Source: Actinomycetota bacterium (GTDB lineage Bacteria > Actinomycetota > Actinomycetes > Actinomycetales > Microbacteriaceae). From it: 5,100 bases of DNA. The first letter of the stretch is position 1. Each line of letters starts with the position of its first letter. The stretch lies in NCBI GenBank assembly GCA_009704605.1, contig WLDW01000070.1:1-5100 (forward strand), given 5' to 3'. This document shows, in pieces, positions 1 to 5,100 of the stretch. The translations under genes and the position numbers were made by a program. The notes beneath the pieces are model-generated. The model saw only the letters and a list, made by a program, of their open reading frames with translations, was not told the origin of the DNA and did no database searches.

Positions 1-3
1 ATT

Positions 4-34
4 GGCTCTGGTAAGCTACTAAAAACGAGGAGCC
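4..34 (+). promoter_or_regulatory. Possible leader hairpin covering the glyA ribosome binding site
   Basis: GGCTC at 4-8 can pair perfectly with GAGCC at 30-34. A T-G wobble (9 with 29) extends the stem, and the loop is 20 bases (19 with the wobble). The 3' arm includes GGAG of the glyA Shine-Dalgarno sequence, so the fold would hide it. Folate- and purine-intermediate-sensing riboswitches (THF and ZTP classes) are known before one-carbon genes in other bacteria. No conserved core of either is visible in these 38 bases, because the leader is cut by the window edge. A five-base stem can arise by chance. Confidence 0.25.
27..32 (+). promoter_or_regulatory. Strong ribosome binding site of glyA
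   Basis: GAGGAG lies six bases before the TTG at 39-41 and complements the 3' end of 16S rRNA well. It decides the use of a non-ATG start for glyA. It is the clearest Shine-Dalgarno sequence among the gene starts visible in this window. Confidence 0.85.
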
Positions 35-38
35 CCGA

Positions 39-1325
39 TTGACTACAAGTAGCCAGCCATCGAATTTTTCCAAGCCACTTTCTGAGACCGATCCAGAAAT
101 TGCTGCCGTATTGCAGCAGGAGCTTGATCGCCAAAGGCATACATTGGAAATGATTGCCAGTGAGAACTTTGTCTCGAGGGGAATCCTAGAAGCCCAAGGG
201 TCGGTACTTACCAATAAGTACGCCGAAGGATATCCTGGCAAGCGTTACTACGGTGGTTGCGAAGTTGTTGACGTTGCAGAGGAGCTAGCCCGCACCCGAG
301 CAAAAGAGCTTTTTGGAGCAGAGCACGCAAACGTTCAACCACATTCCGGCGCTACCGCCAACGCAGCACTGATGATGGCTCTTGCAAAACCAGGCGATCG
401 TATTTTGGGTCTTGAGCTTGCTCACGGCGGACACCTAACTCATGGAATGAAGTTGAACTTTTCTGGTCAGACCTATGAGCCACACGCCTACGGACTAAAC
501 CCCGACACAAATTTGATTGATATGGAAATAGTCCGAGCCCGTGCGCTCGAGACCAAACCAAAGGTTCTCATCGCTGGTTGGTCTGCTTACTCAAGGCATC
601 TGGACTTCGCAGCGTTCCGCTCGATTGCTGATGAAGTGGGAGCAAAGCTGTGGGTTGATATGGCTCACTTTGCTGGTTTAGTTGCAGCAGGGCTGCACCC
701 ATCACCTGTTCCATACGCTGACGTTGTCTCCACAACTGTTCACAAAACCCTCGGTGGACCGAGATCCGGTCTAATTCTTTGCAAGGAAGAGTATGCCAAG
801 AAGATTGACATGGGAGTATTCCCAGGTCAGCAGGGCGGACCTCTAATGCACGTAATTGCTGCCAAAGCGGTTGCCTTCAAGGCGGCCATGAGCCCTGAAT
901 TCAAGGAGCGCCAGCAGCGAACCATCGAGGGAGCAAGAATCATCGCAGAGCGTCTGGTCCAGCCAGATGTGAAGGCAAATGGAGTTTCCATCTTGACTGG
1001 TGGAACCGATGTTCACTTGGTTTTGGTTGATCTTCGAAATGCCCCTATCGATGGAAAAGAAACTGAAAACTTGCTCCACGATGCGGGTATCACCGTGAAC
1101 CGAAACTCTGTCCCGAATGACCCAAGACCACCAATGGTGACTTCAGGCGTTCGAATCGGAACTCCAGCTCTTGCCACACGTGGATTCGGGGCAGCCGAGT
1201 TCACCGAGGTTGCGGAGATCATCGCTCAGGTATTGCTTCCAAACCCAGACACTCAGGCGCTAAAGGCTCGGGTTCGAGTTTTGACCGAGAAGTTCCCACT
1301 TTATTCCGGCCTAGAGAACTGGTAG
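39..1325 (+). CDS. glyA: Serine hydroxymethyltransferase (PLP enzyme)
   Basis: This cytoplasmic PLP enzyme interconverts serine plus tetrahydrofolate with glycine plus 5,10-methylene-THF, the main source of one-carbon units. The 428-residue length is usual for bacterial SHMT. Visible motifs include MIASENFVS near residues 38-46 and the [13 protein letters not shown] segment (Y61, E63, Y71). The PLP pocket has D207 and H210 in VDMAHFAG, and the Schiff-base lysine K236 in [14 protein letters not shown]. The carboxylate-binding arginine is R372 in SGVRIGTPA. By alignment from memory these match E. coli Y55, E57, Y65, D200, H203, K229 and R363. The C-terminus [10 protein letters not shown] is typical of actinobacterial proteins, so the stop is genuine. 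The TTG start is chosen because GAGGAG lies six bases upstream and no better in-frame start precedes the conserved region. It is followed after three bases by folD, which uses its product. Identification is near certain. Confidence 0.98.
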   Translation: MTTSSQPSNFSKPLSETDPEIAAVLQQELDRQRHTLEMIASENFVSRGILEAQGSVLTNKYAEGYPGKRYYGGCEVVDVAEELARTRAKELFGAEHANVQPHSGATANAALMMALAKPGDRILGLELAHGGHLTHGMKLNFSGQTYEPHAYGLNPDTNLIDMEIVRARALETKPKVLIAGWSAYSRHLDFAAFRSIADEVGAKLWVDMAHFAGLVAAGLHPSPVPYADVVSTTVHKTLGGPRSGLILCKEEYAKKIDMGVFPGQQGGPLMHVIAAKAVAFKAAMSPEFKERQQRTIEGARIIAERLVQPDVKANGVSILTGGTDVHLVLVDLRNAPIDGKETENLLHDAGITVNRNSVPNDPRPPMVTSGVRIGTPALATRGFGAAEFTEVAEIIAQVLLPNPDTQALKARVRVLTEKFPLYSGLENW

Positions 1326-1328
1326 CAC
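1326..1328 (+). other. Three-base glyA-folD spacer, in frame
   Basis: Only CAC separates the glyA TAG from the folD TTG, and both genes are in the same reading frame. Such a short gap supports a single transcript and translational coupling. Confidence 0.8.
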
Positions 1329-2189
1329 TTGAGCGCCATAATTCTTGATGGTCTAGCTACGGCTAAAGCCATAAAGAAGGAACTTACAACCCAAGTTGCT
1401 GACCTAAAAAAGCGCGGCATAATTCCAGGTCTTGGAACCTTGCTGGTTGGAGATGACCCAGGTTCTCACACCTACGTTTCGGGAAAGCACCGTGACTGCG
1501 CTGAGGTAGGCATGAAGTCCATCCGGATTGATTTACCGGCAAGTGCTTCTAAAGCAGACATCTTGAAGGCAATCAATGAGTTGAACTCATCCAAGGATGT
1601 CACCGGCTACATCATTCAACTACCACTTCCGGTGGGAATTGATTCACTGGAGCTTCTTGAACTTATTGATCCAGCAAAAGATGCTGACGGATTGCATCCA
1701 GTTAATCTTGGCCGATTAGTTCTGAACGTTTCGGGTGAAATGAATTCGCCAGTTCCTTGCACTCCAGCTGGCATAGTTGAACTACTTCGTAGATACGAGA
1801 TTTCACTCAGTGGGAAAAAAGTAGCGGTTCTAGGCAGGGGAGTAACGGTTGGAAGACCACTTGGTCTACTACTTACTCGAAAAGGAATTGACGCAACCGT
1901 AACCCTGTTGCATTCGGCCAGTAAGAATATCCCTGAGGCCTTACAAAACGCGGATGTGATTGTTGCCGCTATTGGTGTTCCTCATTTTGTGAAGCCAGAG
2001 TGGGTCAAAGCTGGCGCAGTGGTATTGGATGTGGGCATTAGCAGAATCGCATCGGGAGCTCTCGTTGGGGATGTTGACCCAAAGGTGTCAGAAGTTGCTG
2101 GCTACCTATCTCCAAACCCAGGCGGAGTGGGTCCAATGACCCGCGCGATGCTGCTGCAAAACGTGGTTCAAATAGCTTCTAGAACTTAG
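1329..2189 (+). CDS. folD: Bifunctional methylene-THF dehydrogenase/methenyl-THF cyclohydrolase
   Basis: FolD oxidises 5,10-methylene-THF with NADP+ and hydrolyses the methenyl form to 10-formyl-THF, using the product of GlyA next door. The 286-residue length is normal. The catalytic domain shows Y49 and K53 in [10 protein letters not shown]97 in IIQLPLP and D120 in [10 protein letters not shown], matching E. coli Y50, K54, Q98 and D121. [11 protein letters not shown] at about 143-153 follows. The Rossmann segment carries GRGVTVGRP at 169-177 (the actinobacterial variant of GRSxxVGxP) and the C-terminal signature PGGVGPMT is at 264-271. The start is fixed as TTG at 1329: the in-frame glyA stop lies two codons upstream, and the N-terminus [15 protein letters not shown] is complete from there. 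No convincing Shine-Dalgarno sequence precedes it, so translation is probably coupled to glyA. Its last 11 bases overlap the end of kynA on the other strand. Confidence 0.97.
   Translation: MSAIILDGLATAKAIKKELTTQVADLKKRGIIPGLGTLLVGDDPGSHTYVSGKHRDCAEVGMKSIRIDLPASASKADILKAINELNSSKDVTGYIIQLPLPVGIDSLELLELIDPAKDADGLHPVNLGRLVLNVSGEMNSPVPCTPAGIVELLRRYEISLSGKKVAVLGRGVTVGRPLGLLLTRKGIDATVTLLHSASKNIPEALQNADVIVAAIGVPHFVKPEWVKAGAVVLDVGISRIASGALVGDVDPKVSEVAGYLSPNPGGVGPMTRAMLLQNVVQIASRT
2179..2189. other. Convergent 3' overlap of folD and kynA
   Basis: The folD stop TAG (2187-2189) lies inside the last codons of kynA, and the kynA stop (CTA on the + strand, 2179-2181) lies inside folD. There is no intergenic space here, and I see no GC-rich hairpin with a T tract on either strand, so the two transcripts must overlap at their ends. 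The junction holds two short perfect palindromes, TTCTAGAA (2177-2184) and TTAGATCTAA (2186-2195). Confidence 0.9.
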
Positions 2190-3012
2190 ATCTAATCGCC
2201 CAAAGGTCAGCAAATACGGGCCTAAATAGGGTGCTTGCCAGATAGCCAACCCCCGCGGAGCCACCGGTTCCCATCTTGGCTCCAATGGTGCGCTCAACCA
2301 TTTTCACGTGACGGTAACGCCACTCCTGGAAACCTTCGTCTAGATCCATGAGGGCTTCGCCCACCATGTTGGCTTCCGGATCATTTCGGTGAGCCGCCAA
2401 CAAAGCTTCCTGAACTTGCTCGTTTGCTTCGTAAGGAAGTGACACATCTCTATCAAGAACATCTTTTGGCATTTTGTGACCGCGAGAGTCAAAAAACTTT
2501 AGCGCGCTGTCGTAGAGGCTCGCTCTAGTCATCGCAGCCTCGACTCTTTTCCTGGCGGCAGATCCAGGAACAAGGTGTGAGGCCATTGACATTCCAGTTC
2601 CCGCCTTGGCATCTGATCCTGCCTGATCGCGCCTTCCAAGAACTGCTTCTAGTTCACGAAACTGAGCGGATTGAAAACCAGATGCTGAACTTAGTCGACC
2701 GCGGAATGAATTAAACTGCAGCGGAGTCATTGTTTCAAGAATGTCTAGCTGCGCTACGCAAGTTTTCATAATGGTTCTCATTCGGCCAAGTATCGAAAGC
2801 GATCTGTGGGTTTGGGACTGTTCCAGAGCAACTTGTAATGCCGCACTTTCATGCAGCAGTTGTTTGAACCAAAGCTCGTAGACCTGATGAATAGTTATGA
2901 ATAGAAGCTCATCGTGTTCAGGTCCATCAGATAGCGGCTGCTGCAATTCAAGTAACTCATCTACCTTTAGATAGCTTGTGTACGTAACGGCCTTGTCGTG
3001 CTTTTCGCTCAT
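2179..3012 (-). CDS. kynA: Tryptophan 2,3-dioxygenase (heme)
   Basis: KynA is a cytoplasmic heme dioxygenase that opens the indole ring of L-tryptophan with O2 to give N-formylkynurenine, the first step of the kynurenine pathway. The 277 residues are close to the compact bacterial form. Compared from memory with the Xanthomonas enzyme, key residues are present at a constant offset: Y11, F38 and H42 in [12 protein letters not shown]104 (substrate carboxylate) in NSFRGR, S111 in SASGFQS, the proximal heme ligand H235 in [14 protein letters not shown], and T249 in [13 protein letters not shown]. The position equal to Xanthomonas Y113 is F100, as I recall it is in the human enzyme, so no loss is implied. 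Its ATG directly abuts the kynU stop (TAAATG) with only a weak GAG eight bases upstream, so translation is probably coupled to kynU. Assignment is near certain. Confidence 0.97.
   Translation of the reverse strand: MSEKHDKAVTYTSYLKVDELLELQQPLSDGPEHDELLFITIHQVYELWFKQLLHESAALQVALEQSQTHRSLSILGRMRTIMKTCVAQLDILETMTPLQFNSFRGRLSSASGFQSAQFRELEAVLGRRDQAGSDAKAGTGMSMASHLVPGSAARKRVEAAMTRASLYDSALKFFDSRGHKMPKDVLDRDVSLPYEANEQVQEALLAAHRNDPEANMVGEALMDLDEGFQEWRYRHVKMVERTIGAKMGTGGSAGVGYLASTLFRPVFADLWAIRSKF
2257..2283. repeat. 7-bp inverted repeat inside the 3' end of kynA
   Basis: GGAGCCA (2257-2263) and TGGCTCC (2277-2283) are perfect inverted copies around a 13-base loop, about 68 bases past the folD stop. 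In a folD read-through transcript it could form a stem that protects or pauses the 3' end. No T run follows on either strand, so it is not a standard intrinsic terminator. It lies in conserved kynA codons and may be chance. Confidence 0.3.
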
Positions 3013-4335
3013 TTAGGTAACTCGATTTCCACTGTCTTGAATTTTCTCATAATCCTTACGTGCAACAGAATCTCTGATTCTTTCGAATCCCTCGAAAACT
3101 TCAACGAAACTTGTTGGTAATGGGGAAATTGCGAGCCTGATGGAATTTGGCATCCGGTAGTCAGGAACAACTTGAGCAAATTGCCTAAGGGCTGCCGCAA
3201 TTCTTTTGGCTTCTGGGTGACCGATCGTGATGTGACCGCCGCGAAGCCTGTGATCTCTTGGGGTCAAAAGCGTAAAGCCCAGTGGAACTAGCCAGGCATC
3301 AAATAGAGCGATCATTAGCTCGGTGCCAATGGCTGCCTTTTTGGCAATGCGAGAAATACCGGCCCGCTCAATCATTTCGTAGCTAGCTTGGACCGCCCTG
3401 ATGCCAACAATTGATGGGCTAGCGATCTGGAAGCCGCGAATGCCTAGGTTCTTGTCGAAAACGGGTCCCATTGCAAACTGATCCTCCTGAGCGAACCAGC
3501 CTTGGATTGGCACTTTCAAGCTGGACTGCAGTTCCTTGCGAACGTACAACCAAGCTGGAGAACCGGGGCCACTGTTGCCGTACTTGTAAGTACAACCAAC
3601 AGCCAAGTCGACTCCATTGGCATCAAAATTAAGTTCAACCGACCCGCCAGCGTGGGATGCGTCCCACACCACAAGCCCACCGAAAGAGCGCACCAAATCC
3701 GTAATTGCCTTTAGATTTGCTCTGGCTCCAGAGCGATAGTTGACTGCCTGCAGTGTCACTAATGCAACGTCGGTGCTCAAATATGGCGCTAGCAATTCAG
3801 CTGTCACTAGCTCGTTCTCGGATGCGATTGGGACAGAGCCTGGACCACCGGTGCCGTCGGTATCAAGTGTGATCAGTTTCAAATTGAGCTGCTCTGCAAT
3901 TCCCTGAAGTACGAATCGGTCGGTAGGAAAGTTAGCAGAGTCGATAATTACTGTTTTTCGTCCCGGACGAGAGTTGATTGCAGCAACACAAAGTTGATAG
4001 AAATTAACACTGGTAGTGTCACAAACTAGCACCTGACCGCTAGCTGCCCCCAAGGTTGCTCTTCCTAGAAGATCTCCTGCTGGTTGAGCTTCATCAATCC
4101 AATGACTCCAACCATCGACAAGTTCTGTTCCCCACTCGTTTTCTAGAAAGTCAGAAACTTTCTCGATGGTTGCAAGTGGTAAGCGGCCAAGTGAGTTTCC
4201 ATCTAGGTAGCAAAGAGACTCATCTTTGATGAAAAACTCTTTACGGAATTCCTTGAGTTCGTCGGCTTGATCCAGAAGTTCTGCAGTTTTCCTGGAGAGT
4301 AAATCACCAATTCCTGCAAGCAGTGGGTAGTTCAT
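3013..4335 (-). CDS. kynU: Kynureninase (PLP enzyme)
   Basis: Kynureninase is a fold-type I PLP hydrolase that splits L-kynurenine into anthranilate and L-alanine, or 3-hydroxykynurenine into 3-hydroxyanthranilate. At 440 residues it is slightly longer than the roughly 416-residue Pseudomonas enzyme. Visible motifs are YLDGNSLGRLP at 43-53, CDTTSVN at 105-111 (phosphate-side loop), NFPTDRF with D139, and WDASHAGG with D225 and H228. Y250 and the Schiff-base lysine K251 lie in CTYKYGNSGPG, and W280 in GWFAQEDQFAMGP. The usual GTP at the substrate loop reads A305-S306-P307. The ATG has only a weak AGG about nine bases upstream. The gene lies 33 bases after an ABC exporter gene and abuts kynA, so kynU and kynA form one transcription unit. 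Whether it acts mainly on kynurenine or the hydroxylated form cannot be settled here; anthranilate formation is my preference. Confidence 0.96.
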   Translation of the reverse strand: MNYPLLAGIGDLLSRKTAELLDQADELKEFRKEFFIKDESLCYLDGNSLGRLPLATIEKVSDFLENEWGTELVDGWSHWIDEAQPAGDLLGRATLGAASGQVLVCDTTSVNFYQLCVAAINSRPGRKTVIIDSANFPTDRFVLQGIAEQLNLKLITLDTDGTGGPGSVPIASENELVTAELLAPYLSTDVALVTLQAVNYRSGARANLKAITDLVRSFGGLVVWDASHAGGSVELNFDANGVDLAVGCTYKYGNSGPGSPAWLYVRKELQSSLKVPIQGWFAQEDQFAMGPVFDKNLGIRGFQIASPSIVGIRAVQASYEMIERAGISRIAKKAAIGTELMIALFDAWLVPLGFTLLTPRDHRLRGGHITIGHPEAKRIAAALRQFAQVVPDYRMPNSIRLAISPLPTSFVEVFEGFERIRDSVARKDYEKIQDSGNRVT

Positions 4336-4368
4336 GAGTTTTAGCCTAGCCCGAACAAAGAGCTTTAG
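4336..4368 (-). other. 33-base spacer between ABC exporter gene and kynU
   Basis: This is the longest gap between genes in the window. On the - strand it holds a weak AGG about nine bases before the kynU ATG. It also has a possible five-base stem (AGCTC with GGGCT, one wobble, seven-base loop) without a following T tract. I see no promoter, so kynU is probably transcribed from upstream, either with the exporter gene or from a promoter inside it. Confidence 0.5.
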
Positions 4369-5100
4369 TTACACCAACAGTTGATGCTTGGCCAGCTGCT
4401 TGTAAAGTGGCGTGGACTTCACAAGCTCAGAGTGAGTTCCTGAGCCGACGACCTTGCCCTGGTCTAAAACGATGATCAGGTCACTGTCAACAACAGTCGA
4501 TAGCCGGTGAGCAATAACAATCATGGTCCTACCTTGGGCAACAGCGTCAATGGCCTCTCTCATGTGCTGCTCGTTTAGTCCATCCAGAGCAGATGTGGCT
4601 TCATCAAGAATAAGAATCGGTGGAGCTGCTAGCAGTGTCCTGGCTATCGCGAGGCGCTGCCGCTCTCCTCCAGAGAGCATGATTCCAGCCTCGCCAACTT
4701 CGGCGTCTAAGCCTCGCTTATCCCTCTTCAGCACTGCTGTTAGATTCACTTCGCCCAATACAAATTTCAGCTCTTTATCCGTGGCATTCGGCGAACCAAT
4801 CAATAAGTTATCTCTAAGAGAGCCGGCTAGCACAGGGGCATCTTGCTCGACATATCCAATCTGAGAACGCAAGGCGTCGCGCGATAACTCAGTAACAGGT
4901 GTGCCCTCAAGCAAAATCTCGCCAGAGGTTGGTTCGTAAAAGCGTTCAATAAGGGAAAAGACAGTTGATTTCCCGGCACCTGATGGTCCAACCAGTGCAA
5001 CTCGGTCACCTGTCTTGATCTTGAAACTCACAGAGTCTAAAACTAGTTTCCCGTCGCGGTGCTCTTCCGCAGAGGCGTAGGCAAAGCTAACCTTCTTGAA
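4369..5100 (-). CDS. ABC exporter, C-terminal nucleotide-binding domain (5' end outside window)
   Basis: This is the end of a multidrug/lipid-type (ABCB/MsbA-like) exporter; the frame runs open through the right window edge. The GTG at 5031-5029 is not the start: the 23 upstream codons encode the normal beginning of the ATPase domain, including the A-loop tyrosine in VSFAY at visible residue 8. The 243 visible residues hold a complete ATPase: Walker A GPSGAGKST (38-46), Q-loop glutamine Q86 in YVEQD, signature LSGGERQRLAIAR (142-154), Walker B ILILDE with catalytic E167, D-loop SALD, and H-loop H198 in IAHRLSTV. The transmembrane domain should be encoded to the right, giving either a fused half-transporter or a heterodimer partner. 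The substrate cannot be inferred. It may share a transcript with kynU, but a functional link to kynurenine metabolism is unproven. Confidence 0.95.
   Translation of the reverse strand, partial: FKKVSFAYASAEEHRDGKLVLDSVSFKIKTGDRVALVGPSGAGKSTVFSLIERFYEPTSGEILLEGTPVTELSRDALRSQIGYVEQDAPVLAGSLRDNLLIGSPNATDKELKFVLGEVNLTAVLKRDKRGLDAEVGEAGIMLSGGERQRLAIARTLLAAPPILILDEATSALDGLNEQHMREAIDAVAQGRTMIVIAHRLSTVVDSDLIIVLDQGKVVGSGTHSELVKSTPLYKQLAKHQLLV

Noticed and set aside
1..38. ZTP or THF riboswitch before glyA
   Set aside because: No conserved core of either class is visible in the 38 bases available; most of any aptamer would be outside the window.
843..1222. Two overlapping open frames on the - strand inside glyA
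   Set aside because: Both are antisense to strongly conserved SHMT sequence and have no family resemblance.
2257..2283. Intrinsic terminator for folD
   Set aside because: The seven-base stem is real, but no T tract follows on either strand and it lies deep inside kynA, so it is listed only as an inverted repeat.
3502..3714. Open frame of 70 codons on the + strand inside kynU
   Set aside because: It is antisense to conserved kynureninase motifs around the PLP lysine, and the translation has no recognisable feature. It is a shadow of the real gene.
4461..4490. Possible promoter for kynU on the - strand (TTGACA at 4490-4485)
   Set aside because: The -35 match is perfect, but no hexamer at 16 to 18 bases downstream matches TATAAT at more than three positions. 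The sequence also encodes conserved exporter residues. A small ACTGT/ACAGT inverted repeat overlapping it looks like chance.
4523..4864. Open frame of 113 codons on the + strand inside the ABC exporter gene
   Set aside because: It lies wholly antisense to the ATPase domain with intact Walker and signature motifs. The translation is low in complexity (rich in S, A and R), resembles no family I know, and has no evident ribosome binding site.
4369..5031. A free-standing 220-residue ATPase starting at the GTG at 5031
   Set aside because: The upstream codons to the window edge continue the same domain, including the A-loop aromatic. The GTG is therefore an internal valine codon and the gene is cut by the window.

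Overview
The window looks like chromosomal DNA from a streamlined actinobacterium, most likely of the Microbacteriaceae (the freshwater Rhodoluna/Aquiluna type would fit). Three things point there. The serine hydroxymethyltransferase and FolD have actinobacterial wording (for example GRGVTVGRP and a C-terminus ending in [10 protein letters not shown] in FolD). G+C is by eye about one half, low for this phylum. Genes are packed with almost no spacers: gaps of 3, 0 and 33 bases and one 11-base overlap. The taxonomic call is an inference from recalled family features, not a search.

Left half, + strand (39-2189): glyA and folD form a one-carbon pair. GlyA moves the serine C3 carbon onto tetrahydrofolate to make 5,10-methylene-THF. 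FolD oxidises this to 10-formyl-THF for purine and formyl-Met-tRNA synthesis. Both genes start with TTG; glyA has a strong ribosome binding site and folD probably depends on translational coupling. Only 38 bases of leader are visible, so a promoter or riboswitch upstream cannot be judged.

Right half, - strand (5100 down to 2179): the 3' part of an ABC exporter gene (complete nucleotide-binding domain, membrane domain outside the window), then kynU (kynureninase), then kynA (tryptophan 2,3-dioxygenase). KynA opens tryptophan to N-formylkynurenine and KynU cleaves kynurenine to anthranilate and alanine. The enzyme between these two steps, kynurenine formamidase, is not in the window. The kyn genes run convergently into folD and overlap its end by 11 bases.

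All five genes are well-known families with intact active-site motifs. I see no mobile element, CRISPR array, RNA gene, pseudogene or new system. The points worth a second look are small: the missing formamidase, a substitution in the predicted KynU substrate pocket, two gene junctions where stop and next start share a frame, the overlapping 3' ends, and a short leader hairpin that would cover the glyA ribosome binding site.
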